Shown here: piece after piece, positions 7,456-16,836 of the stretch
How the letters are laid out: every line of letters begins with the position of its first letter
Position numbering within the stretch: position 1 is the first letter of the stretch
Assembly: GCA_018674175.1 (NCBI GenBank)
Contig: JABHAT010000006.1
Span: forward strand, 1 to 32,221
DNA length: 32,221 nucleotides
Source of the DNA: Gammaproteobacteria bacterium
GTDB lineage: Bacteria > Pseudomonadota > Gammaproteobacteria > Poriferisulfidales > GCA-002705445
Reading direction: 5' to 3'
Position numbers and translations under genes: made by a program
Notes under the pieces: generated by a model
Told to the model about the DNA's origin: nothing
Databases searched by the model: none
What the model saw: only the letters and a program-made list of their open reading frames with translations

Positions 7456-7841
7456 TGACAAAAGAATATATATATACAGAAAAAGCTCCTTCAGCAATAG
7501 GGGCTTACTCACAGGCAGTTAAATTTAACGGTATAGTTTATTTATCAGGGCAAATCCCTTTAGATCCTAAAAAAATGATATTAATTTCTACTGAAATCGA
7601 AATGCAAATTGAACAAGTTTTTATAAATTTATCCCATGTATTGAATGAAGCAGGTTCTTCTTTAAGTGAAATTTTGAAACTCAATGTTTATTTAACAAAT
7701 CTAGAAAATTTTTCAAAAGTTAATGAGCACATGGAAAAAATATTCAAAAAACCCTATCCAGCAAGGGCAGCTATAGGAATTAAAGAACTTCCGAAAGGTG
7801 CGTTAATAGAAATAGATGCAATTGCTGCAGAAAAAAAATAA
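7455..7841 (+). CDS. ridA: RidA family enamine/imine deaminase
   Basis: RidA hydrolyses reactive enamine/imine intermediates, such as 2-aminoacrylate, made by PLP enzymes like threonine dehydratase. The 128 residues match the family length. Hallmarks are AIGAYSQAVKFNG, YLSGQIPLDP, PYPARAAI with the substrate-binding Arg104, and LIEIDAIA with Glu119. The start overlaps the spoT stop (TAATG), so translation is coupled. The order spoT-ridA is known from pseudomonads, where E. coli has trmH instead. Confidence 0.93.
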   Translation: MTKEYIYTEKAPSAIGAYSQAVKFNGIVYLSGQIPLDPKKMILISTEIEMQIEQVFINLSHVLNEAGSSLSEILKLNVYLTNLENFSKVNEHMEKIFKKPYPARAAIGIKELPKGALIEIDAIAAEKK

Positions 7842-7846
7842 TTCAA

Positions 7847-9910
7847 ATGAGTTATAGCCTTTTAGAACTTAAGGGTGTTGGAGAAAAAAGCCTATTAAAA
7901 CTAAGAAAAATAGGCATAAAAACAGTTGAAGATCTTTTGTTTCATTTACCAATAAGGTATCAAGATAAAACAAAAATCACTAATATTTCTAATACTGAGG
8001 AAGGCAAAAAGTATCTTTTGCAAGGTGTTGTAGAGAAAGCAAACATAGCTTTTTACAAAAGAAGAATGCTAGTTGTTAGGGTTTCTGATAAAACAGGTTT
8101 TGTAAGATTAAGATTTTTTTATTTTAACAAGAGCCAAATAGAAAATTTCAAAATTGGAAGCAATGTCAGATGTTACGGAGAAATAAGACTTTCAAATAAA
8201 GTTAAAGAAATAGTGCATCCAGAATGTCAATTTTTCAAAAAAAATAATGCACCTATATTAGAAGAATATTTAACTCCAATATATCCAGCAACTGACGGAC
8301 TAAATCAAAATAGCCTAAGAAAAATTATAAAACAATCATTAGTTTTATTGAAGAATAAAAAAATATCTTTTCCTGAGCTTCTTCCAAAAGAAGTATTAAA
8401 AAAATATAAACTTATAGATGTAAACTCTGCTATTTTTAATATTCATAATCCAGATAAAAATACTAGATATGAAGATTTGGTAAGCTCAGAAAATAAAAAT
8501 AAAAAAAGACTAGTCTTTGAAGAATTATTATCACATCAACTTGTATTCAAAAGAATTAGGTCTTTCAATAAAACATTAAAATCCTTTCAACTAGATAATA
8601 ATAATAAACCAATAAATATACTGATAGAAAAATTACCTTTTAAACCAACAAAATCACAAATGACAGTCATGGATGAAATTATAAAAGATATGCAAAAAAT
8701 TACTCCAATGACGAGGTTAGTGCAGGGTGATGTTGGATCTGGAAAAACCTTAGTAGCTTTGTTTGGTGCACTACATGCAATAAGTAATGGTTATCAAGTG
8801 GCATTTATGGCGCCAACAGAAATTCTATCACAACAGCATTATCAAAGTATAAAGCTAATGTTAAAGTCTTTTAATATTAATATATCTTTATTATACGGAG
8901 GTATGAAAGTTAAAGAAAAGGAAGTAATAATAGAGGATATAAAATTAGGCAATACAGATTTAATAATAGGAACTCATGCATTAATTCAAAATCAAATTAA
9001 ATTTTATAATTTAGCTTTAGTGATAATTGATGAGCAACATAAGTTTGGAGTTCATCAAAGGATGACTCTTACGTCAAAAGGGAAAAATTCAGAAACTTTT
9101 CCGCATCAATTAATATTAACAGCAACACCAATACCAAGAACATTAGCAATGACTTTATACGGTAATTTAGATTATTCAGTGATAGATGAGATGCCAATGG
9201 GAAGAAAAAAAATTGATACAATTGCTTTATCGGAAGATAGAAGAAACGAGATCTTTAAAAGAATTATTTTAAAATGTAAAGAAGGAAACCAAGTATATTG
9301 GGTTTGCCCACTTATTAATGAGTCTGAAGTTATGGAATGTAAGGCAGCAATAAGTACATATGAGGAGTTAAATAATAAATTAAAAGAATTAAATGTAGGT
9401 TTAATTCACGGCAAAATGAAAATGAATGAAAAAGAAAAAGTTATGAATGATTTTAGAAATAAAAAAATAGATCTTTTAGTTTCAACAACAATAATAGAAG
9501 TTGGTCTAGATGTTCCTAACGCAACGGTAATGATAATAGAAAATTCTGAAAGAATGGGTTTGTCTCAACTTCATCAACTAAGAGGAAGAGTTGGCAGAGG
9601 TGAGAAAAAAAGTACATGTATATTAATTTATAAGACTGGATTAAGCGAATTAGCGAAAAATAGAATAGATATTTTAAGAAAATGTAGCGATGGGTTTGAT
9701 ATTGCAAAAGAGGACCTAGAAATAAGAGGTCCTGGAGAAATATTAGGTAAAAAACAAAAAGGTGATATTAATTTTAAAATTGCAAATATTACTAGAGATT
9801 ATAAATTTATAAAAGACACTAAAAATTGTGTAGATATTATTTCAGATAAAACCTCAGAGTCTCTTGTGTCAAGATGGATAAATGAGGAAATAGAAATTGG
9901 AAAATCATAA
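7847..9910 (+). CDS. recG: ATP-dependent DNA helicase RecG
   Basis: RecG remodels stalled replication forks and branched DNA. The 687 residues cover an N-terminal wedge/OB domain (helix-hairpin-helix-like LLELKGVGEKSLLKLRKIGI at the start, OB fold about 55-150) and two helicase lobes. Walker A is GDVGSGKT at 294-301, the DEQH box is at 395-398, and TATPIPRT and QLRGRVGRG (motif VI) are intact. It follows ridA by five bases and is probably the last gene of the gmk operon. Its end faces hemD across only 16 bases. Confidence 0.96.
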   Translation: MSYSLLELKGVGEKSLLKLRKIGIKTVEDLLFHLPIRYQDKTKITNISNTEEGKKYLLQGVVEKANIAFYKRRMLVVRVSDKTGFVRLRFFYFNKSQIENFKIGSNVRCYGEIRLSNKVKEIVHPECQFFKKNNAPILEEYLTPIYPATDGLNQNSLRKIIKQSLVLLKNKKISFPELLPKEVLKKYKLIDVNSAIFNIHNPDKNTRYEDLVSSENKNKKRLVFEELLSHQLVFKRIRSFNKTLKSFQLDNNNKPINILIEKLPFKPTKSQMTVMDEIIKDMQKITPMTRLVQGDVGSGKTLVALFGALHAISNGYQVAFMAPTEILSQQHYQSIKLMLKSFNINISLLYGGMKVKEKEVIIEDIKLGNTDLIIGTHALIQNQIKFYNLALVIIDEQHKFGVHQRMTLTSKGKNSETFPHQLILTATPIPRTLAMTLYGNLDYSVIDEMPMGRKKIDTIALSEDRRNEIFKRIILKCKEGNQVYWVCPLINESEVMECKAAISTYEELNNKLKELNVGLIHGKMKMNEKEKVMNDFRNKKIDLLVSTTIIEVGLDVPNATVMIIENSERMGLSQLHQLRGRVGRGEKKSTCILIYKTGLSELAKNRIDILRKCSDGFDIAKEDLEIRGPGEILGKKQKGDINFKIANITRDYKFIKDTKNCVDIISDKTSESLVSRWINEEIEIGKS

Positions 9911-9926
9911 AAAATTTAATTGAGTT

Positions 9927-10646
9927 TTAATTAAGTATAGTATTTAACATTTCTTCATTAGTGGGATTTAAAGAAATCAAGATTTTATTTGTAGGAAAAG
10001 ATTTTTTTACAGCAGTAGCAATTCTTTGATTTCCAGATACAAAAATAATATTTTTTAGGATATCAAAATCCAAAATATCACATGTTTTTTTAAAATTATT
10101 TAGAATATCAATACTCGTTATACATATGTGGGTGATACCCTTGAACGTAAAAGAATGAAAATCATTAAGATTGTCTGGGAGACGTCTTTCATAGGACTCT
10201 ACATCCTCAAAAACCATATTATCTATTGATAATCTTTTATGAAGGTGATCTCTGCCACCAACTCCCTTAATAATTATAATTTTCTTGTTTATAATTTTAT
10301 TTCTTTTAATTTCTTTGAGAAGAGATTCACTGGTAAAATTTTCTTCCGGAGATATATTAACTTTAATCTTATAGTCGCCCAATATTTTTTTTGTTGCCCC
10401 ACCTATGGCAGCAATATTTTTTCCCACAAAATCTTTTTTAGATAGCGTTTTCATCAATGATGCTACTGAATTTTGACTTGTAAATATTATAAAATCAGAT
10501 TTCTCTATTCTTTTAATATCAATATTCTTTAATTTAAGATATTTAATTGAAATAACTGGTAGAATAAAATTCTTAATATTATGTTTTTCTAAAACGGAAG
10601 AGAATTTTTTTGATTGCTCTAATTGCCTAGTTATCAATACATACAT
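9927..10646 (-). CDS. hemD: Uroporphyrinogen-III synthase
   Basis: HemD cyclises hydroxymethylbilane to uroporphyrinogen III with inversion of ring D, the branch-point tetrapyrrole for haem, sirohaem and cobalamin. The protein has 239 residues, the normal length, and low overall conservation as usual for the family. Typical short motifs are LITRQLEQS at the start, FTSQNSV, IKGVGGRDHL, SYERRLP and a C-terminal NPTNEEML. The gene begins one base after the hemC stop, so the two are co-translated. Context and motifs together make the call strong. Confidence 0.9.
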   Translation of the reverse strand: MYVLITRQLEQSKKFSSVLEKHNIKNFILPVISIKYLKLKNIDIKRIEKSDFIIFTSQNSVASLMKTLSKKDFVGKNIAAIGGATKKILGDYKIKVNISPEENFTSESLLKEIKRNKIINKKIIIIKGVGGRDHLHKRLSIDNMVFEDVESYERRLPDNLNDFHSFTFKGITHICITSIDILNNFKKTCDILDFDILKNIIFVSGNQRIATAVKKSFPTNKILISLNPTNEEMLNTILN

Positions 10647-10647
10647 A

Positions 10648-11571
10648 TTATAATAATTTCCTAGCCCCTTTTTGCTCTAATTTAGAAGACACATTAAAAC
10701 CAATCTTTTTAGAGATTCCTATTGGCCCACTCTCTTCGTAATATATTTTCTCACTCCCATCAATTGCTCCAATCATTGAAGATAATATAATTGTATTTTT
10801 ATCAATAACAGCATTTGCTGCTATGGGTGTGCTACAACTAGCTTCAAAAAACGCACTAACTTCTCTTTCCGCATCAACACATATTTTGGTGTGCTCATGA
10901 TTTAGCTTACCTACTATATTATTTATTATTTTATTATTTTTTCTAGATTCTATTCCTATGGCTCCCTGACCAATTGCAGGAATCCATATTTTTTTATCCA
11001 TATAAGATGTTATGTATTTTTCTAGACCCAGTCTTTTAACACCTGCAGCTGCCAAAATTATTCCATCCATTTTCCCATCAAGAACTTTATTAATTCTTGT
11101 ATCAATATTGCCACGCATATCTGATATTCGAATATTCGGATATTCATATTTTATATTACAAATTCTGCGAACACTTGATGTGCCAAGAGAAGATGTGCTT
11201 GTAAAATCTGCCAAAGAATGGTGTTTTTTAGATATTAATACATCTCTAGAATCTTCTCTCTCTAAAATAGCACTTATAGTAAGATCTTCATGAAGCTCTG
11301 CTGGCATATCTTTCATAGAATGAACTGCTATATCACAGTCATTATTTAACAATGCCTGCTCAAGTTCTTTTAGGAAAAGTGATTTACCACCAATATCATA
11401 CAAAGGTTTATCTAAAATTTTATCACCTGAAGTAGTTATTTTGACAAGCTCAATATTAATAGAATTATCAATATTTTTAAGTAATTCACTAACTTTTCTT
11501 GCCTGCCACAATGCTAATGGGCTTTTCCTAGTAGCAATTCTTATATTTTTTGGCATTAAACTTTCGTCCAT
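10648..11571 (-). CDS. hemC: Hydroxymethylbilane synthase (porphobilinogen deaminase)
   Basis: HemC joins four porphobilinogen units into hydroxymethylbilane, using a covalently bound dipyrromethane cofactor. The N-terminus IRIATRKSPLALWQA, the central HSMKDMPAEL and RRICNIKYEYPN are family signatures. The cofactor-binding cysteine is Cys246 in EASCSTPIAA. The first ATG is at 11571; an internal ATG at 11556 (MPKNIRIATR) aligns better with the E. coli start and would place the cysteine at 241, so it is the more likely true start. The gene is divergent from argH across 53 AT-rich bases, the arrangement also seen in pseudomonads. Confidence 0.95.
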   Translation of the reverse strand: MDESLMPKNIRIATRKSPLALWQARKVSELLKNIDNSINIELVKITTSGDKILDKPLYDIGGKSLFLKELEQALLNNDCDIAVHSMKDMPAELHEDLTISAILEREDSRDVLISKKHHSLADFTSTSSLGTSSVRRICNIKYEYPNIRISDMRGNIDTRINKVLDGKMDGIILAAAGVKRLGLEKYITSYMDKKIWIPAIGQGAIGIESRKNNKIINNIVGKLNHEHTKICVDAEREVSAFFEASCSTPIAANAVIDKNTIILSSMIGAIDGSEKIYYEESGPIGISKKIGFNVSSKLEQKGARKLL

Positions 11572-11624
11572 ATTGGTAACTTAATGTTATACTTATTCTC
11601 AATTATATAAGATAGTATTTCACA

Positions 11625-13025
11625 ATGGCAAAGAATACAAAAAAACCTTGGCAAGGAAGATTTTCGGGCAAAACTGATAAGTTTGTGGAAGGCTTTACTT
11701 CATCTATTGATTTTGATAACAGACTTTATGAGTATGATATCCAAGGATCCATAGCGCATTCTATGATGTTGAATTCAATAGGTATATTGAGTGATACAGA
11801 GTTAAAAAAAATTCTTTTAGCTTTAGAAAAAGTTAAAAAGAAAATAGAAAGTGGAAAAATGGTATGGAAAGATTCCTTAGAGGATATTCATATGCATATT
11901 GAGCATGAGCTTATAGAGTTAATAGGAGATACTGCAAAAAAAATTCATACTGGTAGATCAAGAAATGACCAAGTGGCAACCGATATTAGATTATATGTTA
12001 GAGATGAAATTAGAAATGTTCATGAAAGTATTATTATTTTACAAAAAACATTGATCACTTTAGCAGAAAAATATTCTAAAAGTATTATACCGGGTTTTAC
12101 TCATTTACAAGTTGCGCAACCAATGACATTTGGATTTATTATGATGGCTTGGTTTTTTATGCTTGAAAGAGATAAAGCAAGATATATTGATAGCTATAAA
12201 AGAGTAAATATATCTCCGTTAGGAGCAGGAGCATTATCTGGTTCATCTCATAAGTTAGACAGAGAGTACACTGCTAAATTATTAGAATTTGATGGAAGTA
12301 CTGACAATGCTTTAGATAGCGTTAGTGACAGAGACTTTATAGTAGAGTTTATTAGTAATTCATCTTTACTTATGTCTCATTTGTCTAGATTCTCAGAAGA
12401 AATTATAATTTGGTGTTCAACAATGTATAACTTTGTGGATTTAGACGACAAGGTTTGCACTGGCTCATCAATTATGCCGCAGAAAAAAAATCCTGATGTT
12501 TTAGAGCTTATAAGAGGAAAGACAGGAACAGTTTATGGCCAGCTGGTAAATATATTGACGATTATGAAAGCGCAACCATTTGCTTACAATAGGGATAATC
12601 AGGAAGATAAACCTGCATTGTTTAGCTGTGTGGATACAGTTATTATGAGCGTCCAAGCTATGAATATTTGTTTTGAGAATCTTAAATTAAATGAAAATAT
12701 TGCAAAAAATTCTGCAAAAAAAGGGTATTCAACGGCTACAGATTTTGCAGACTATTTAGTCAAAAAACAAATTCCTTTTAGAGATGCTCATGAGATTGTT
12801 GGTAAAACTGTTGCGTATGCTGTGAGTAAAAAACTAGATTTAGATGAGTTATCTATGAAAGATTTTAAATCTTTTTCTTCGTTAATTGAAGAAGATATAT
12901 TTGATTTTTTGAATGTTGAAGGCTCAGTTAATAGTAAGCAAACATCTGGCGGAACCTCTTATGAACAAGTAAAAATTCAAATAAGAAAAGCAAAAAAAAT
13001 TATTAAAGAATATGAAAAAAACTAA
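11625..13025 (+). CDS. argH: Argininosuccinate lyase
   Basis: ArgH splits argininosuccinate into arginine and fumarate, the last step of arginine synthesis, as a homotetramer in the cytoplasm. It has 466 residues, the usual length. Signatures include PWQGRFSG near the start, DIHMHIEHEL, TGRSRNDQVATD, and the fumarase/aspartase-superfamily loop GSSIMPQKKNPD, whose catalytic Ser is residue 282. It begins a long plus-strand run; the following lptM gene overlaps its last 14 bases. Confidence 0.97.
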   Translation: MAKNTKKPWQGRFSGKTDKFVEGFTSSIDFDNRLYEYDIQGSIAHSMMLNSIGILSDTELKKILLALEKVKKKIESGKMVWKDSLEDIHMHIEHELIELIGDTAKKIHTGRSRNDQVATDIRLYVRDEIRNVHESIIILQKTLITLAEKYSKSIIPGFTHLQVAQPMTFGFIMMAWFFMLERDKARYIDSYKRVNISPLGAGALSGSSHKLDREYTAKLLEFDGSTDNALDSVSDRDFIVEFISNSSLLMSHLSRFSEEIIIWCSTMYNFVDLDDKVCTGSSIMPQKKNPDVLELIRGKTGTVYGQLVNILTIMKAQPFAYNRDNQEDKPALFSCVDTVIMSVQAMNICFENLKLNENIAKNSAKKGYSTATDFADYLVKKQIPFRDAHEIVGKTVAYAVSKKLDLDELSMKDFKSFSSLIEEDIFDFLNVEGSVNSKQTSGGTSYEQVKIQIRKAKKIIKEYEKN

Positions 13026-13152
13026 TAATTTTTTACGAGCATGCTACTGTTTTTTATTTTTAATAATAATGCAGGGATGTGGTCAGACTGGAGATTTATA
13101 CTTACCAGAAGAAGCTAACTATATAAATAAAAAAAATGAATTTAGAGCATAA
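13012..13152 (+). CDS. lptM: Small outer-membrane lipoprotein, LptM (YifL/LppL) family
   Basis: This 46-residue gene overlaps argH by 14 bases and lysA by 17, each in a different frame. It has a basic start (MKKTNNFLRA), a hydrophobic core, and a lipobox-like LIIMQGC, so Cys23 should be lipidated. The mature part begins CGQTGDLYLPEE, which matches the family signature CGQKGxLYLP. In E. coli LptM assists maturation of the LPS transporter LptD; the same gene precedes lysA in pseudomonads (lppL). The mature peptide here is only 24 residues, at the short end for the family. Identification rests on this motif plus position, and is firm. Confidence 0.88.
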   Translation: MKKTNNFLRACYCFLFLIIMQGCGQTGDLYLPEEANYINKKNEFRA

Positions 13153-14383
13153 TAATAAAGCATATAGAATTGATGGAGTATCAATTAAAGAGTTAGCTGA
13201 AAAGTTTGGAACTCCATGTTTTGTATATTCTGAGAGCTCTATATCTAAAAGTTTTCAAGAAATAAAAGATGTTTTTGGTAGTGATAAAAAAAATATTTAT
13301 TATTCTGTTAAAGCAAATTCCAGTTTAAGTATTTTAAAACTATTACTAAACATGGGCGCAGGTTTTGATATAGTTTCTATGGGCGAGCTTGATAGAGTAA
13401 TAAAAATAGGAGCAAACCCTAAAAAAATTGTGTATTCCGGAGTAGGTAAATCAGAAAGTGATATTAAGCACTCTATAGAATTGGGAATCTATTGTATTAA
13501 TGTTGAGTCATTTGCTGAATTAGAGCGAATAAACAAGATTGCAGGTGATTTAAATATTAAAGCTCCAGTTGCAATAAGAGTAAATCCAAATATAGACCCA
13601 GGATCCCATGAATATATATCTACAGGTTTGGAGTCAACAAAATTTGGTATAAATCTGAAAAATATGATGGATGCTTTTATTTATGCTGATAAGGAACAAT
13701 TTATAGATTTAATAGGTATAGATTATCATATTGGATCGCAGATAGAGACTCTTGATCCTTTCATAGAAGCTATAGTTTCAGTTTCAAAAATTATAAAAGA
13801 ACTTAAAAGTAAAGATATTAACTTGGAGTTAATAGATATGGGCGGAGGCTTAGGTATAAATTATGAAAAAAATACCTCACCCACAATGAAGCAATATGGT
13901 GAAGCTATAAATAAAGCAATAAAAGATAATGAACTAGATAGTTATAATTTAATACTAGAGTTAGGAAGAAGTATTGTAGGAAACGCAGGTTACTTAATTA
14001 CAAAAGTTGAATATATAAAAAAAGATAGTGAAAAAAACTATGTGATAGTTGATGCTGGAATGGATAATCTAATAAGACCTGCACTATATGGCGCATGGCA
14101 TAATATAGTTTGCATAAATACTAATAATGAAGAAAAAATATTATGTGACGTAGTTGGGCCAGTATGCGAGTGCTCAGATTTCTTAGGGAAAGATAGGGAG
14201 CTATCTGTAAAACAGGATGACATTTTAGTAATTTGCTCATGCGGTGCATATGCATCATCAATGGCTAGTAATTATAACTCGAGACCAAAACCACCAGAGA
14301 TTATCATAAGAAATGGTGAGGCGATATTGATAAGTAAAAAAGAAGAAATTAGTGACTTATACTCTAGAGAGATAATTATTTAA
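13136..14383 (+). CDS. lysA: Diaminopimelate decarboxylase
   Basis: LysA decarboxylates meso-diaminopimelate to lysine, using PLP. The 415-residue protein has the alanine-racemase-like barrel with PLP lysine Lys59 in YYSVKANSS, then FDIVSMGEL, HIGSQI, the phosphate-binding GGGLG, and a C-terminal domain with GPVCECSDFL, whose cysteine belongs to the active site across the dimer. It starts inside the 3' end of lptM and is followed five bases later by dapF, so the lysine and peptidoglycan-precursor steps are co-expressed. Confidence 0.96.
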   Translation: MNLEHNNKAYRIDGVSIKELAEKFGTPCFVYSESSISKSFQEIKDVFGSDKKNIYYSVKANSSLSILKLLLNMGAGFDIVSMGELDRVIKIGANPKKIVYSGVGKSESDIKHSIELGIYCINVESFAELERINKIAGDLNIKAPVAIRVNPNIDPGSHEYISTGLESTKFGINLKNMMDAFIYADKEQFIDLIGIDYHIGSQIETLDPFIEAIVSVSKIIKELKSKDINLELIDMGGGLGINYEKNTSPTMKQYGEAINKAIKDNELDSYNLILELGRSIVGNAGYLITKVEYIKKDSEKNYVIVDAGMDNLIRPALYGAWHNIVCINTNNEEKILCDVVGPVCECSDFLGKDRELSVKQDDILVICSCGAYASSMASNYNSRPKPPEIIIRNGEAILISKKEEISDLYSREIII

Positions 14384-14387
14384 AATT

Positions 14388-15209
14388 ATGAAGAAATTAT
14401 ATTTTACAAAAATGCAGAGTCTTGGGAATGATTTCGTAATAATAGATCAGTTAAAAAATCCAATTAAATTCAGCAAGAATGATATTAAAAAAATATCAAA
14501 CAGAAACTATGGTATTGGTTGCGACCAAGTATTGGTTTTAGAAAAATCAGAAAAAAAAGAAATAGCTTTTAAGTATAAAATTTATAATAAAGATGGCACA
14601 GAATCAGGACAATGTGGTAACGGTGCAAAATGTATAGGAAAATATTATTTTGATAAATATGGTAAGAATAGAAAAGAGATAAAAATAGAAACTATCAGTA
14701 GAAGAATGTCACTTCGTATCCTTAAAAACAGTCTTATAGAAGTAGATATGGGATTACCGTTATTCAATTTTAAAGAATATAAATCTTCAAAAAATATTTT
14801 CAACTTCAAAGGTAAAAAACATTATTTTTCTGCTATTTCAATTGGTAATCCACATGCTGTATTTTTTATTAAAAATATAAATAAGGTAGACTTAGCTGAT
14901 TTTGCAAATAATTTTAATAAGAAACTATTTTTCAACGGCGATGTAAATATCAGCATAGTAGAAGAAATAAAAAAAAATAATTGGTTGGCAAGAATATATG
15001 AAAGGGGGTCAGGCGAAACTATGGCGTGCGGATCTGCAGCTTGCGCAATATCATTATCTACTTCTACTATTAAAGATATTTCCTCGAAAAACAATTATGT
15101 ACATATGCATGGAGGTAAAGCTCAAGTAAAATGGTCAGGTAATATTACTGAACCAGTTTATTTAATTGGATCGTCGCAATATGTATTTGATGGAAATTAT
15201 AAAATATGA
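14388..15209 (+). CDS. dapF: Diaminopimelate epimerase
   Basis: DapF interconverts LL- and meso-diaminopimelate by a two-base mechanism with paired cysteines. Both are present: Cys76 in SGQCGNGAKC and Cys214 in GETMACGSAAC. The protein is 273 residues, normal for the family, and begins with the expected FTKMQSLGNDFVIID. It supplies the substrate of the upstream LysA and of cell-wall synthesis. The next gene overlaps its last four bases. Confidence 0.96.
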   Translation: MKKLYFTKMQSLGNDFVIIDQLKNPIKFSKNDIKKISNRNYGIGCDQVLVLEKSEKKEIAFKYKIYNKDGTESGQCGNGAKCIGKYYFDKYGKNRKEIKIETISRRMSLRILKNSLIEVDMGLPLFNFKEYKSSKNIFNFKGKKHYFSAISIGNPHAVFFIKNINKVDLADFANNFNKKLFFNGDVNISIVEEIKKNNWLARIYERGSGETMACGSAACAISLSTSTIKDISSKNNYVHMHGGKAQVKWSGNITEPVYLIGSSQYVFDGNYKI

Positions 15210-15901
15210 CTTTAAGAAAAGAGAGTAAGAAATCAAAAAAAACACTGTCAGAAAATGAAGTATTAGAGTTCTTGGCAGAAAATCCTAATGTAATTAATAA
15301 AAATATTGATTTGTTTAATCAAATGTTTTCCTTTGATAAAAATAAAGGAAATTTAATATCTTTTGAAGATATAAGAATAAAGTCTTTAATTAAAGAAAAT
15401 AATTCTTTGAAAAAAAAAATAGAAGGTATTGTAAATACAGCCAAATCAAATAAAAATATTCAGGAAAAACTCTCAAAATTTTCAAATGAAGTTATAGCTT
15501 TTAGAAAAATTGAGTTATTAATTAATTATATTGAAGAATTTATTGATAAAGAATTTTCTTCTTTACGTATAGATTTTAGTTTAATAAAGTTTAATGGATT
15601 TTCAGATCTTGATAAAAAATACTTTCCAGAAAATAATAATTTAATTAACTTAATAAATAATACTTTTTTAGAAAAAAATCCAATTTTAATTACTAAAGAA
15701 ATTATTAATAAATATGCTTTAGAAAGATTTATACAGGATAAGGAGTCTTTAGTAATATGCCCATTAGGCGTTGAATATCCAACAGGAGTAATTCTTGTGA
15801 GATACAAAAGTGAAATGATGGGAGTTGATCTTCAATTTGATTTATTAAGATCTTTAACAGAAACTATTTCATATTCATTGGAGCAATATATTCAGAAATA
15901 A
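15206..15901 (+). CDS. DUF484 family protein
   Basis: A 231-residue soluble protein of the DUF484 family, placed between dapF and xerC as in other gammaproteobacteria. The N-terminal part carries the family's VLEFLAENPNVINKN-type motif and a likely helical segment (about 55-95). The rest resembles a GAF-like fold ending in DLLRSLTETISYSLEQYI. It overlaps dapF by four bases and xerC by one, so all three are translationally coupled. The biochemical function of this family is not established; the constant pairing with xerC hints at chromosome or cell-division work but proves nothing. Confidence 0.85.
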   Translation: MTLRKESKKSKKTLSENEVLEFLAENPNVINKNIDLFNQMFSFDKNKGNLISFEDIRIKSLIKENNSLKKKIEGIVNTAKSNKNIQEKLSKFSNEVIAFRKIELLINYIEEFIDKEFSSLRIDFSLIKFNGFSDLDKKYFPENNNLINLINNTFLEKNPILITKEIINKYALERFIQDKESLVICPLGVEYPTGVILVRYKSEMMGVDLQFDLLRSLTETISYSLEQYIQK

Positions 15902-16833
15902 TGAGTAATAAATTACAATATATGCTTAAGGATTACATTTTTCATATAGAAAAAGTTATAAATTACTCACCTAACACAGTGGCTTCGTATAATAGAGATT
16001 TAATTTCTTTCTTGTTTTTTTGTGAAAAAATAGAAATTAATAGTATCAATAGTCTAGATGAAAAAATAATAAGAGATTTTGTTTCGCACCTTCATAGAAA
16101 TGGAATTAGCCCAAAATCGATCAAGAGGTCCTTATCAAGCCTAAGAAGCTTTTTAAATTTTTTGCTTAAGAAGAAAATTATTAAGATAAATTTTGCTGAA
16201 AATGTTAAGTCTCCTAAAGCAGAAAAAAATTTACCAGAGATACTACAACATTCTGATATCAATTTGCTTGCAAATTATAAAACTAAAAAAATTGAATATT
16301 ATAAAAATAATGACTTACTAGTTCGTGATGTAGCAATATTTGAGTTATTTTATTCCTCAGGTTTAAGATTAAGTGAGCTCTCAAACATAAAATTCTCAAA
16401 TATAAATTTTAATGAACGCATGCTCAGAATTACCGGTAAGGGTAATAAAACCAGAATAGTTCCGATAGGATCTAAAGCAGTAATAGCAATAAATTCGTGG
16501 GTTGATGTTAGAAAAAAATATTCTAAGAACTCATCTAATTTGTTATTTATTGGTAAAAGTGGTAAAGCTATGTCAGTACGAAATATACAACTTCGTATGA
16601 ATATTCTGGCAAAAGCATCTGGAGTAGAACAAAAGCTGTATCCACATAAATTAAGGCATACTGTAGCAACCCACTTACTAGAGTCTTCCGGGAATATTAG
16701 GGCTGTACAAGAGTTTTTAGGCCATGAAAATATTAGCACGACCCAAATATACACACATTTGGATAATCAGTATCTAATGACTGTTTATGATAAAGTACAC
16801 CCAAGATCTAAGAAAAAATTGAACAAGGAATAA
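15901..16833 (+). CDS. xerC: Tyrosine recombinase XerC
   Basis: XerC acts with XerD at the dif site to resolve chromosome dimers. The 310 residues include the N-terminal SAM-like core-binding domain (about 1-95, with SPNTVASYNRDL) and the catalytic domain. The full catalytic set is visible: Arg156 (SGLRLSEL), Lys180, His249 and Arg252 (HKLRH), His275 (LGHENIS) and the nucleophile Tyr284. XerC is chosen over XerD because of its place after dapF and DUF484. The HAD-type gene often found after it in relatives is absent; DUF971 follows instead. Confidence 0.94.
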   Translation: MSNKLQYMLKDYIFHIEKVINYSPNTVASYNRDLISFLFFCEKIEINSINSLDEKIIRDFVSHLHRNGISPKSIKRSLSSLRSFLNFLLKKKIIKINFAENVKSPKAEKNLPEILQHSDINLLANYKTKKIEYYKNNDLLVRDVAIFELFYSSGLRLSELSNIKFSNINFNERMLRITGKGNKTRIVPIGSKAVIAINSWVDVRKKYSKNSSNLLFIGKSGKAMSVRNIQLRMNILAKASGVEQKLYPHKLRHTVATHLLESSGNIRAVQEFLGHENISTTQIYTHLDNQYLMTVYDKVHPRSKKKLNKE

Positions 16834-16836
16834 TTT

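Noticed and set aside
9911-9936. TTAATT/AATTAA inverted repeat between recG and hemD as a terminator
   Set aside because: Only six A-T pairs and no clear T tract on either strand; too weak in AT-rich DNA.
15901-16833. Tyrosine recombinase as a sign of an integrated element
   Set aside because: It is the housekeeping XerC in its normal place after dapF and DUF484; no attachment sites, phage genes or composition shift nearby.
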